Shown here piece after piece: positions 25,381-34,322 of a stretch of 64,000 bases of DNA. A model generated the notes under the pieces. That model had not been told where the DNA came from. It was given only the letters and a program-made list of their open reading frames with translations, and searched no databases. The DNA is taken from NCBI GenBank assembly GCA_030650395.1, contig JAUSDY010000028.1, forward strand, positions 117,931-181,930, written 5' to 3'. This stretch comes from Acidobacteriota bacterium. Its GTDB lineage: Bacteria; Acidobacteriota; Vicinamibacteria; Vicinamibacterales; UBA2999. The position numbers and the translations under genes are program-made. Position 1 is the first letter of the stretch; each line of letters opens with the position of its first letter.

Positions 25381-27062
25381 GTGATGCATCGGTGATTGTT
25401 CTTGGCGCCGAGTTTCTCGAGCAGCTTGATCGTTTCGGGATACGGCTGCGTGCGCTGCACGGGGCCGTTGGCCATGTCAACGGTGGTGTTGCCCTCGCGG
25501 TTGACGCGCATCACGTCGGCGCCCTTCGACACCAGGAAGAGGATCGAGTCGTTATCACCGCGCGACGCGGCCAGGTGCAACGGCGTGTTGCCTTCATGGT
25601 CGGCGGCGTTGACGTCGGCGCCCAGTTCCTCGACCAGGTACTTGATCGCGGGCAGGAAGCCGGTTGGCGCGTAGCGATGCGAGTTGGCGGCGAACCCTTC
25701 GCCGTAACCCACGCCGGAGGCGGCGTGCAGCGGCGTAATCGCCGGCCCGCCGTAGGGAATCGGCGGCACACCCGACAGATCCTGCACCTGCCTGGTGCCT
25801 TCACCGGTAAACGGCCGGCCCGCGGGCTTCGCGGTCGGAATATTCGGATCGGCGCCGTGGGCGACGAGCAGCCGCATCGCCGCGACGTCGCTCGCGTAGG
25901 CGGCCCGGAAGAACGGCGTCGCGCCGACTTCATCGAAGCCGGCGTAATCGGAGTTGTAGGCCTGGTACCAAACCTTGCGGCCGACGCGCGCGTTCGGGTC
26001 GGCGCCCTTGTCGACGAGCGCCTGCATCATCTCCAGGTAAGAGGTCTGCTGCTGTTGGTGCGCCTTCGGGCTCGGGTAGAGCGACTTGGGCGACCACTGC
26101 AGGTTCAACACCGCAAACAGCGGCGCGACGCCGTTGAAGGCGGCGGCGTTCGGCTGCGCGCCCTTCTCGAGCAGGTAGTTCGCGAGATCGTAATGGCCGT
26201 TGATGATCGCCATCAGCAGCGGGCTGGTCTTGTCACCGGCATTCGGCTGATTGATGTCGGCGCCGCCCTCGATCAACGCCTTGGCCGTGTCGGTGTAACC
26301 CTGACGGGCGGCAAAGAGGAGCGCGGAAAGTCCGCCCTGCGTGCTGATCAGCTCGTTGTAGCGGAAGGCGCGGGTGGCGCCGGCAATATCGGCGGGCCGG
26401 TTACTCTGCGGCCGTGCCGGCGCGACGCCATTGCCGCCGACTCCCCGGGCCATCGCTTCTTCTTCCGGCGCGGTGAGCGCGAACAGGTCGACGACCGTGG
26501 TCGTGACCTTGTGATCGGCGCCGCGCGCGAGCAGCAGCTTGACCGCGTCGGTGCGGTTGAAGCCGGCGGCGAACATCAACGGCGTCTCGCCCTTCGCGGT
26601 GTCTTTCGCGTTGATCTCGGCGCCGTTCTCGACGAGGCTCGTGATCGATCGCGTGTCGCCGGCCGCGGCGGCGATCATCAGCGGCGTCGTGCCGTTGCTG
26701 GTCGTGGCCTTGGCGTCGGCGCCGGCCGCGAGCAGCGCCGCCACCACCGCCGAATGCCCGCCCTTGGCGGCGAGATAAAGCGGCGTATACGCGCCAAGCC
26801 GCGTCGTCGCGCGAACGTTCGCGCCGGCATAGATCAGCATCTGCGCGATCTCGGCATCGCCCTTGATGGCGGCCCAATGCAGCGCCGTGGTGCCGTCGCC
26901 CTGTGCCTCGTTGACGTCGAGCCCCTTCTTCAACAGCGCCCGCACGCCCTCGCGATCACCCACCATGGCTGCGTTGGCGACCGGGGCGCCATCAGCGGCC
27001 ACAAGCGCCACCGACAACAGCAGCGCACCGCACACGCTCAATCCGAAACTTCTCAGCAACAT
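25374..27062 (-). CDS. Secreted ankyrin-repeat protein, module copy B
   Basis: 562 residues from ATG 27062 (GGAG six bases upstream). Sec signal MLLRSFGLSVCGALLLSVAL. Ankyrin repeats as in copies A and C (DGTTALHWAAIKGDAEIAQM, DHEGNTPLHLAASRGDNDSI), ending KNNHRCITC. Unlike A and C it has no repeat-derived insertion between the signal peptide and the first ankyrin repeat (VANAAMVGDREGVRALL), so it shows the ancestral layout. Its TGA stop (25374-25376) lies inside the start of the next DUF1592 gene. Confidence 0.88.
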   Translation of the reverse strand: MLLRSFGLSVCGALLLSVALVAADGAPVANAAMVGDREGVRALLKKGLDVNEAQGDGTTALHWAAIKGDAEIAQMLIYAGANVRATTRLGAYTPLYLAAKGGHSAVVAALLAAGADAKATTSNGTTPLMIAAAAGDTRSITSLVENGAEINAKDTAKGETPLMFAAGFNRTDAVKLLLARGADHKVTTTVVDLFALTAPEEEAMARGVGGNGVAPARPQSNRPADIAGATRAFRYNELISTQGGLSALLFAARQGYTDTAKALIEGGADINQPNAGDKTSPLLMAIINGHYDLANYLLEKGAQPNAAAFNGVAPLFAVLNLQWSPKSLYPSPKAHQQQQTSYLEMMQALVDKGADPNARVGRKVWYQAYNSDYAGFDEVGATPFFRAAYASDVAAMRLLVAHGADPNIPTAKPAGRPFTGEGTRQVQDLSGVPPIPYGGPAITPLHAASGVGYGEGFAANSHRYAPTGFLPAIKYLVEELGADVNAADHEGNTPLHLAASRGDNDSILFLVSKGADVMRVNREGNTTVDMANGPVQRTQPYPETIKLLEKLGAKNNHRCITC

Positions 27063-27081
27063 GTTCGCTCCGTGTTCATAA

Positions 27082-27141
27082 GGCACCCCTAAAGGGGTGC
27101 CCTACTAGACTCCGGCGTAGGGCACCCCTTTATGGGGTGCC
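27082..27141. repeat. Two opposed TAAA-loop palindromes
   Basis: GGCACCCC-TAAA-GGGGTGCC-CTAC (27082-27105) and, 12 bases on, the reverse copy GTAG-GGCACCCC-TTTA-TGGGGTGCC (27117-27141). They fill the gap between DUF1552 and ankyrin genes of copy B. Confidence 0.85.
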
Positions 27142-27146
27142 TCCGG

Positions 27147-28550
27147 CTATTGCGCAACCGTCGATCCGGACACGGCAGACAGCCCGAACTCGCCGGTGCT
27201 GTCGCCGAAGCTCTTGATCTCGTCCAACCCGAGCGCGTGAATCGCCGTCAGCATCGCGTTGGCCATCGGCGTGCCGTCCGGCGCCTTGAGGTGCAGGCCG
27301 CCCTTGAGCTCGCCGCCGGCCTTGCCGGCGAAGAACAACGGGCAGCGCTTGTGGTTGTGGATGTTCGAATCGCCCATCGGCGAGCCGTAGACGACCAGCG
27401 TGTTGTCGAGCAGGTTGCTGTCGCCGTCGGGCGTGTCCTTCAGCTTCTTCAGGAAGTACGGCAGCATGCCGACGTGGTACTTGTTGATCTTCTGGAACTC
27501 GGCGATGCGGTCTTCGCGATCGCCGTGGTGCGAGGCCGGGTGGAAGCCCGTGCTGACGCCGCTCGACGGGTAGACGCGGCTCGAGGCGTCGCGGCCCATC
27601 TTGAACGAGAAGACGCGGGTGGAATCCGACGCGAACGCCAGCACCTGCAGGTCGAACATCAGCTTGACGTGTTCGTCGAACGAGTCGGGCACGCCGATCG
27701 GCGCCGCCGGCATCTCGCGCGGCTCGCCGCTCTTGTTGTATTCCTCGACCTTCTGGATGCGGCGCTCGATCTCGCGGACCTCGTCCAGGTAATTCGACAG
27801 GCGGGCGCGGTCGGCGGAGCCGAGCTCCTTGTTCAAGCGGCTCAACTGCCCGCTGATCAAATCGAGAATGCTCTTGTCTTCGGCCCGGCGTGCCGCGCGT
27901 TCCTGCGGCGTGGCGCCGACGCCAAACAACTGGTCGAACGCGACGCGCGGGTCGCGGACCATCGGCAGCGGCGAGTTCGGACCGGCCCAGCTGATGGTGT
28001 CGGTGTAGACGCACGAGTATCCGTACGAGCAGCCGCCGGCCTGATCGACCGCCTCGATGCACAGCTGCATCGACGGAATCGGCGTTTCCTGGCCGTACTT
28101 CTGCGCATACAACTGGTCGAGCGAGACACCGGCGCGCACGCCGGAGCCCTGCGTCTGCAGCGGATGCGCCTGGGTCAGGAATACGGCGCTCGAGCGGAAG
28201 TGATCGCCGCCGATTTCGGGCAGCTCGAACGCTTCGGCATTCCGCACGTCAGTGTTGCTGACAATCGTGAGGTAGTCGCGGAACGGCTCGAGCGGCGCGA
28301 GCGCGCCCGGCGAGAGGTCGAAGTCGCGGCCAACCGCCGCGGGCGCCCACAGGTGCTTCTCGAGACCCGACTTGGTTGCGCCGGCCGACCCGTGCACCAT
28401 CTCGATGGCCGCCAGCCGGACCTTGCCGGCCGTGGTCTTGGCGAACACGGTGCGCGCGGGCACCATCGCCTCGAGCATCGGCAACGCCATCGTCACACCC
28501 ATGCCGCGCAGCATGGCGCGTCGGGAAATGTGCTTTCTGGTGATGAACAT
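27147..28550 (-). CDS. Tat-exported DUF1552 protein, module copy B
   Basis: 467 residues with twin-arginine signal HISRRAMLRGMGVTMALPML. The DUF1552 pattern of copies A and C is kept throughout (IEMVHGSAGA, GGDHFRSSAVFLTQAHP, QAGGCSYGYSCVYTDTISW, FHPASHHGDREDR, YGSPMGDSNIHNHKRCPLFF). 28 bases follow the DUF1592 stop; 84 bases containing two palindromes precede the ankyrin gene. Same unknown role as the other copies. Confidence 0.88.
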   Translation of the reverse strand: MFITRKHISRRAMLRGMGVTMALPMLEAMVPARTVFAKTTAGKVRLAAIEMVHGSAGATKSGLEKHLWAPAAVGRDFDLSPGALAPLEPFRDYLTIVSNTDVRNAEAFELPEIGGDHFRSSAVFLTQAHPLQTQGSGVRAGVSLDQLYAQKYGQETPIPSMQLCIEAVDQAGGCSYGYSCVYTDTISWAGPNSPLPMVRDPRVAFDQLFGVGATPQERAARRAEDKSILDLISGQLSRLNKELGSADRARLSNYLDEVREIERRIQKVEEYNKSGEPREMPAAPIGVPDSFDEHVKLMFDLQVLAFASDSTRVFSFKMGRDASSRVYPSSGVSTGFHPASHHGDREDRIAEFQKINKYHVGMLPYFLKKLKDTPDGDSNLLDNTLVVYGSPMGDSNIHNHKRCPLFFAGKAGGELKGGLHLKAPDGTPMANAMLTAIHALGLDEIKSFGDSTGEFGLSAVSGSTVAQ

Positions 28551-28578
28551 CGACCCTCTCCTCTTTACCTAGCCATTT

Positions 28579-30993
28579 TCACCGACCAGCAGCCGCGGTC
28601 GTTTCGTCCGCGGCTACGCGACCCATCCGAAATGCGCCACTATTTGCGACGCCCGAAATAAACGACGAGAACCGGTAGTTGTTGCGCCTGGCGTCGCGAA
28701 CGATCGCGCGCACGGCGGGCATGTCGTAGAACTCGACGCGCCGGCCGAGCGCGTACGTCATCAGGCTCTCGGTAAAGCTGAGCATGATCACGTCCTGGTG
28801 CTTCAACAACGCATTGCGAAGCGCGATCGGGCCATCGAGCTTGGTGCCGTCGTAGAGGTCGCCGGCCGGATCGACCGGCACGCCGTTGTCCTTGATGCGC
28901 CAGACGCCGGTGACGTCGAAGTTCTCGAGCGCGAGGCCGAGCGGATCGATCACCTTGTGGCACGAGGTGCACGCCGGGTTCTTGCGATGCTCTTCCATGC
29001 GCTCGCGCGTCGAGAGCAGCTTGCCGGATTGCACGGCCTGGGTTTCTTCGAGCATCGGCACGTTGGGAGGCGGCGGGGGCGGCGGCGAACCGAGCAGCAC
29101 TTCCATCACCCACTTGCCGCGCAGCACCGCCGAGGTGCGGTCGGCGATCGACGTCAGCAGCAGCACGCTGCCCTGGCCCAGCACGCCGCGGCGATTCGGA
29201 TCGGCGATCGTCACGCGCCGGAATTCGTCGCCGAGGATATTCGGGATGCCGTAGTGCTTGGCGAGCCGCTCGTTGACGAAGGTGTGATCCGCGGTCAGCA
29301 AATCGGTGACCGGACGATCGTCTCGAATGAGACTGTCGACGAAGAGCTCGGTCTCGCGCACCATCGCCTTCGAGAGCGTCGTGTCCCAGTACGAGTAGTA
29401 GTGGTGATCGGGACGCACCTTGTCGACGTCCTGCAGGCGCAGCCACTGCGCGGCGAAGCGTGAGGCCAGCGCTTCGGATCGCGGGTCGGCGAGCATCCGC
29501 TTCAGCTGCCGGTCGAAGGCCACGGGCGTCTGCAGCGTCCCCTGCGCGGCGGCCTTGAGCAACTCGGCGTCCGGCACCGATCCCCAGATGAAGAACGACA
29601 GCCGCGATGCCAGGTCGTAATCGCTGACGCGATAGTTCTGTCCGGCCTTGAGAGCCGCGGGCATCCGCTCGAGACGGAAGAGGAAGCGCGGACTGGCCAG
29701 AATCGCCTGCACCGCCATGCGAATGCCGGTCTCGAAATCCCCTTCCTTGCGGCCCTTTTCGTAGAAGGCGATCAGATCCTTGAAGTCGTCCTGCTGCACG
29801 GGGCCGCGGTAGGCCTGTCCGGCGAGGCGGCGCACGATGGTCGCCGCGCAGGTCGACTCTTCCGCGAGCGTCGTCGGCCGGCACACGAACACGCGGCGGC
29901 GGCTTTCGGTGTCGGACACGCCGGTGACGGCGATCGGTCCGGTGATGGTGAAGTCACGCAAGTGCGGGATCGCGGTGGTGCCGAAGACCTCGCCGATGTT
30001 GGTGTCGGCGAGCGTGTGCTCGATCGGCATGATCAGATCGTCGGCCGGCCCCTCGAAGCGCTGCACGAACGCGACCGAGATGCGCTGCTGGCCCGCCTTG
30101 ATGTGAATCCGCGGCGTCTGCATGGTCAGGCCGTTGGGATCCTGCTCGTTCATGCGGGGATTGATGTCCATCAGCGCGACGCGATCGCCGTTGATCGAGA
30201 CCTCGATCTGCTCGCCGCGGTACGGGCCGCCGAACAAGTCACCGGTCGGGCCCATGTGCAACATGATCTTGAAGAAGTAGTCGCCATCGGCCGGGAACAC
30301 GTGCAGCACCGACAGGCCGCCGCGCGTGCCGAGCGGCGCGCCTTCGACGTGCCGCATCTGCGATGCGGTACGCGGCACCTTCCAGGTCGTCGAGCTGGCC
30401 GAGGCGTGGCGATCGCCCACCGCGAGGCGGCTGATCTGGCTGGCCGCGCGCAGGTAGCCTTCCATCAGCGTCGAGGAGATCGTCTGCGAGTCGGCGATGT
30501 TGTCGAAGCCGTCGCTGATCGTGTCTGGCGGCAAATAGGCCGAGACATCGACGTCAATCGCCAGCAGATCGCGCACCGCGCGCGTGTACTCGGCGCGGTT
30601 CAGTCGCTGCGAGGGCCGCGAGCCCGGATTGGGATTGACGGCGGCCGCGCGATCGATGCGCGTTTCGAACGCGTCAACCATCGCGGCGATCGTCGCTGCG
30701 TCTGGGCGGCGGGCGCCGACGGGCGGCATCATGCCGGCCCGCAGCTTGCGGATCATCTTCTCGGTGGTGTCGGCGTGATCGACGACTTGCGTCGCATCGA
30801 ATGCGGCGAGCGACAGGCCGCCGGCCTTGCCGCGCTCGCTATGACAGCCGGTGCAGTACTGCTTGACGACGGCGGTCTGTTCCGCCGGGAGCATAGTGGC
30901 CGCTGCGGGCACGTGCGACGCAGCGGGTTTGACCTGCTGTGCAGCAAGCGCCAGAGGAAGCGAAAGAAACACGGCGACCGCGAACGTTTTCAT
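28579..30993 (-). CDS. Two-haem-motif DUF1587/1595/1592/1588/1585 protein, module copy B
   Basis: 804 residues from ATG 30993, two bases after the TGA of ankyrin copy A (GCTGAGCATG); a GTG at 31011 is possible but would put the Met of the signal inside. Sec signal MKTFAVAVFLSLPLALAA. Haem motifs CTGCH (about 47-51) and CTSCHKVIDPLG; all the DUF blocks seen in copy C occur in the same order. A Pro-rich linker (LLGSPPPPPPPNVPMLE) precedes the second haem motif. Confidence 0.88.
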   Translation of the reverse strand: MKTFAVAVFLSLPLALAAQQVKPAASHVPAAATMLPAEQTAVVKQYCTGCHSERGKAGGLSLAAFDATQVVDHADTTEKMIRKLRAGMMPPVGARRPDAATIAAMVDAFETRIDRAAAVNPNPGSRPSQRLNRAEYTRAVRDLLAIDVDVSAYLPPDTISDGFDNIADSQTISSTLMEGYLRAASQISRLAVGDRHASASSTTWKVPRTASQMRHVEGAPLGTRGGLSVLHVFPADGDYFFKIMLHMGPTGDLFGGPYRGEQIEVSINGDRVALMDINPRMNEQDPNGLTMQTPRIHIKAGQQRISVAFVQRFEGPADDLIMPIEHTLADTNIGEVFGTTAIPHLRDFTITGPIAVTGVSDTESRRRVFVCRPTTLAEESTCAATIVRRLAGQAYRGPVQQDDFKDLIAFYEKGRKEGDFETGIRMAVQAILASPRFLFRLERMPAALKAGQNYRVSDYDLASRLSFFIWGSVPDAELLKAAAQGTLQTPVAFDRQLKRMLADPRSEALASRFAAQWLRLQDVDKVRPDHHYYSYWDTTLSKAMVRETELFVDSLIRDDRPVTDLLTADHTFVNERLAKHYGIPNILGDEFRRVTIADPNRRGVLGQGSVLLLTSIADRTSAVLRGKWVMEVLLGSPPPPPPPNVPMLEETQAVQSGKLLSTRERMEEHRKNPACTSCHKVIDPLGLALENFDVTGVWRIKDNGVPVDPAGDLYDGTKLDGPIALRNALLKHQDVIMLSFTESLMTYALGRRVEFYDMPAVRAIVRDARRNNYRFSSFISGVANSGAFRMGRVAADETTAAAGR

Positions 30994-30995
30994 GC

Positions 30996-32828
30996 TCAGC
31001 AGGAAACGCACTTGTGATTGTTCTTCGAGCCCAGCTTCTCGAGCAGGGCGAGCGTTTCCGGAAACGGCTGCACACGCTGCACGGGGCCGTTCGCCATGTC
31101 CGCCACGGTATGGCCTTCACGATTGACGCGGGTCACATCCGCGCCCTTCGAAACGAGATACAAAATCGACTCGTTGTCGCCACGGGCCGCGGCATGATGC
31201 AGCGCGGTGTTGCCGTCGTGATCGAGGTCATTCGGATCGGCGCCCGCGACTTCGATCAGGAACTTGATGCCCGGCAGGAAGCCGGCCGGCGAATGAATGT
31301 GCGAGTTGGCGGCGAAGCCCTCCCCGAAACCGACACCCGCAGCCGCTTGCAGCGCCGGCACGCCGGGGCCGCCAACCGGCAGCGGCGGGAGGTTCGCGAT
31401 TTCCGTCACTTCGCGCGCGCCCGAGTCACCCACGCGCGGCCGGGCCGCCGGCTTCATCGTCGGGATGTTCGGATCGGCGCCGTAGTCCATCAACAATTTC
31501 ATGGCGGCCACGTCGCCCGCGAACGCGGCGCGCCAGAACGGCGTCGCGCCGATTTCATCGACGCCGGCAAGGTCGAAGTTGTACTCGGTGTACCAAACCT
31601 TCTTCGTCAGACGCAGGTTGGGCTGCGCGCCCTTGTCGAGCAGCGTCTTCATGAAGTCGAGATAGGTCAGCTGCTGCTGCTGGAACGCGCGCGGCTGCGG
31701 ATAGAGCGCGCGCGGCGCCCAAGTGACGTTGAGCGCAGCGTACAGCGGCGTCACGCCATTGGCGGAGGCCGCATTCGGATTGGCGCCGCGATCGAGCAGC
31801 CACCTGGCGAGATCGAAATGCCCGTTGATGGTGGCGATCAGCAGCGGGCTGGTCTTGTCGCCCGCGCTCAGTTGATTGACATCCGCGCCGCCGCCCACCA
31901 GGAGTTTCGCGGCATCAAGATAACCGCCACGCGCGGCAAACAGGAGCGGCGTCACGCCACCCTGGGTGCCGACCAGCTCGTTGTAGAAATAGGAACGATC
32001 GACCCCGGCCTGGCCGCCGCCGCCACCGCGGCGACCGCCGCCCTGACCGGCGGCCGGTGCGGGCGCGACCGCTGCGCTCGCGGGGCCGTTGGCCTGGTTT
32101 GGGTTGCCGCCCGGCTGACCGCCGCTGCCGGACGCCGCTGCGAGGAACTCCTGCTCGGCGCCGCTCAAGCTGCCGACGTTGGTGACCTTCGACGACAGCT
32201 TCACATTCGCGCCGGCCTTGAGCAGCGCCGCGATCGCGTCGATGCGGTTGGTGCCGGCGGCGAACATCAACGCCGTCTGCTGCATCGACTTTTCTTTGGC
32301 GTCGACTTCAGCACCGTTCTCGACGAGCATCGTCACGGCCCTGGCGTCGCCCGAGAGTGCCGCGAGCATCAGCGGCGTGGTGCCGGTGGCGTTGGCCGCC
32401 TTGACGTCGGCACCCGCTGCGAGCAGCGCCGCGATCACCGCGGCGTGTCCCTGTTCGGCCGCCATCATCAACGGCGTGTACGCGCCGAGGCGCGTGGTCG
32501 CCTTGACGTTGGCGCCGGCGTAGAGCAGCATCTGCGCGAGATCGACCTCGCCGGAGCGCGCCGCCCAGTGGAGCGCGGTCATGCCGTCGCCCTGCGCGGC
32601 GTTGACGTCGGCGCCGTCCTTGAGCAACGCGCGCACCGCGTCTTTGTCGCGCCTGCCGGCCGCCGCCGCGACCGGGGTTTTCTCGGTCGCTATGGCGGGC
32701 CCCGCCGTAGCGGCCTGGCTCTCGGAGCCGCGAAGGCGGGCATCGGCGACAGCGGCTGATCCGGCAGCATTCACCAGGACCGACAATACGACGGCGACTA
32801 TGCCACTCGCGATTGCTACTCTTCGCAT
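30996..32828 (-). CDS. Secreted ankyrin-repeat protein, module copy A
   Basis: 610 residues from ATG 32828 (GGAGAGG upstream). Sec signal MRRVAIASGIVAVVLSVLVN. Ankyrin repeats (DGMTALHWAARSGEVDLAQM, GTTPLMLAALSGDARAVTM, DHDGNTALHHAAARGDNESI), a Gly/Gln-rich linker (about 245-285), end KNNHKCVSC. As in copy C, a stretch after VADA (RLRGSESQAATAGPAIATEK) is encoded by a GC-rich palindromic repeat (about 32690-32745) and is absent from copy B. Confidence 0.88.
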   Translation of the reverse strand: MRRVAIASGIVAVVLSVLVNAAGSAAVADARLRGSESQAATAGPAIATEKTPVAAAAGRRDKDAVRALLKDGADVNAAQGDGMTALHWAARSGEVDLAQMLLYAGANVKATTRLGAYTPLMMAAEQGHAAVIAALLAAGADVKAANATGTTPLMLAALSGDARAVTMLVENGAEVDAKEKSMQQTALMFAAGTNRIDAIAALLKAGANVKLSSKVTNVGSLSGAEQEFLAAASGSGGQPGGNPNQANGPASAAVAPAPAAGQGGGRRGGGGGQAGVDRSYFYNELVGTQGGVTPLLFAARGGYLDAAKLLVGGGADVNQLSAGDKTSPLLIATINGHFDLARWLLDRGANPNAASANGVTPLYAALNVTWAPRALYPQPRAFQQQQLTYLDFMKTLLDKGAQPNLRLTKKVWYTEYNFDLAGVDEIGATPFWRAAFAGDVAAMKLLMDYGADPNIPTMKPAARPRVGDSGAREVTEIANLPPLPVGGPGVPALQAAAGVGFGEGFAANSHIHSPAGFLPGIKFLIEVAGADPNDLDHDGNTALHHAAARGDNESILYLVSKGADVTRVNREGHTVADMANGPVQRVQPFPETLALLEKLGSKNNHKCVSC

Positions 32829-32852
32829 TTGCCTCTCCACCTAATCGCTAAT

Positions 32853-32876
32853 CGCGGACCTAAAGGTCCGCGCTAC
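32853..32876. repeat. Palindrome with TAAA loop and CTAC flank
   Basis: CGCGGACC-TAAA-GGTCCGCG-CTAC, followed by two further CGTCCGCG half copies (to about 32900). In the gap between DUF1552 and ankyrin genes of copy A. Confidence 0.85.
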
Positions 32877-32904
32877 ACCGTCCGCGACAACCGTCCGCGA
32901 AAGA

Positions 32905-34314
32905 TCAACCGGCGACGGTCGGCTCGGGAACGCTCTTCAACTCGAAGCGGCCCGTGCTGTCGCCGAAGCTCTTGATGTCTTCGAGGCCGATGTCGTTCAG
33001 CACCGAGAGCATCACGTTGGCCATCGGCGTGCCGTCGGCGGCCTTGAGGTGCAGGTTGCCGCGCAGCGCGCCGCCGGCCTTGCCGGCGAGGAACAGCGGG
33101 CAACGCTTGTGGTTGTGCACGTTGGAGTTCCCCATCGGCGAGCCGTAGATCACCAGCGTGTTGTCGAGCAGGTTGTGATCGCCGTCGGGCGTCGCCTTCA
33201 GCTTGGCGAGGAAATACGGAATCATGCTGACGTGATACCGATTGATCTTCATGAAATCGGTCACGCGATCCTCGCGCTCGCCGTGGTGCGAGGCGGGGTG
33301 GAAGGCGCCGCGGACGCCGCTTTCGGGATAGACGCGCGCCGAACCGTCGCGGCCCATCTTGAACGAGAAGACGCGCGTCACGTCCGACGCAAACGCCAGC
33401 ACCTGCAGGTCGAGCATCAGCTTGACGTGCTCTTCGAATGAATCGGGCACGCCGATCGGCGCTTCCGGCAACTCGCGCGTGTCGCCGCTGGCGTTGCGGG
33501 CTTCGACGCGCTGGATGCGGCGCTCGACTTCACGCACTTCCTCGAGATACGCACCGAGGCGCTGGCGATCGCTCGCGCCAAGATCCTTCTGCAGCCGCGC
33601 GACCTCAGTGGTGACCCAGTCGAGAATGCTCTTGTCGGTCTTGCGATGTGCGGCGCGCTCAGCCGGCGTCGAGCCCACACCAAACAGTGAGTCGAAGGCG
33701 GCGCGCGGGTCGCGAATCATCGGCAGCGGCTGGTTGGGCGTCGCCCAGCTGATGCTGTCGGTGTAGGCGCAGCTGTAACCGTAGGCGCACCCGCCGGCCT
33801 GATCGACCGTCTCGATGCTCAACTGCATCGACGGAATGGCGGTGTCCTGCCCGAACTTCTGCGCGTAGATCTGATCCAGCGAGGTGCCGGCGTGCACGTC
33901 GGAGCCCTGCGTCTTCTTGGGATGCGACTGCGTCAGGAACACCGCGCTCGAGCGGAAGTGGTCCGCGCCGATTTCCGGCAGCGAGAACGCTTCGGCGTTC
34001 CTGACGTCGGTGTTGCTCACAATCGTCAGGTAGTCACGGAACGGCTCGAGCGACGACAGCGCGCCCGGGCTCAGGTCGAACGCCGTGCCGACGGCGGCCG
34101 GCGACCACAGGTTCTTCGACAGGCCGAACGCCGTGGCGCCCGCCGAGCCGTGCACCATTTCGATGGCCGACAGCCGAACCTTGCGCGCGGCGGCCGTCCT
34201 GGCAAACGCCGTCGCCGCGGGCGTCATGACATCGAGCAGCGGCAGGGCAACGGTTACACCGAGGCCGCGCAGGACCGTGCGGCGGGACATGTGCTTCTTC
34301 GTGATGAATTCCAT
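32905..34314 (-). CDS. Tat-exported DUF1552 protein, module copy A
   Basis: 469 residues with twin-arginine signal HMSRRTVLRGLGVTVALPLL. All DUF1552 marks of copies B and C are present (IEMVHGSAGA, ADHFRSSAVFLTQSHP, QAGGCAYGYSCAYTDSISW, FHPASHHGEREDR, YGSPMGNSNVHNHKRCPLF). The gap to the upstream DUF1592 gene is only 8 bases, with GGAGACT as ribosome site, so translation is coupled. Confidence 0.88.
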   Translation of the reverse strand: MEFITKKHMSRRTVLRGLGVTVALPLLDVMTPAATAFARTAAARKVRLSAIEMVHGSAGATAFGLSKNLWSPAAVGTAFDLSPGALSSLEPFRDYLTIVSNTDVRNAEAFSLPEIGADHFRSSAVFLTQSHPKKTQGSDVHAGTSLDQIYAQKFGQDTAIPSMQLSIETVDQAGGCAYGYSCAYTDSISWATPNQPLPMIRDPRAAFDSLFGVGSTPAERAAHRKTDKSILDWVTTEVARLQKDLGASDRQRLGAYLEEVREVERRIQRVEARNASGDTRELPEAPIGVPDSFEEHVKLMLDLQVLAFASDVTRVFSFKMGRDGSARVYPESGVRGAFHPASHHGEREDRVTDFMKINRYHVSMIPYFLAKLKATPDGDHNLLDNTLVIYGSPMGNSNVHNHKRCPLFLAGKAGGALRGNLHLKAADGTPMANVMLSVLNDIGLEDIKSFGDSTGRFELKSVPEPTVAG

Positions 34315-34322
34315 AGTCTCCT

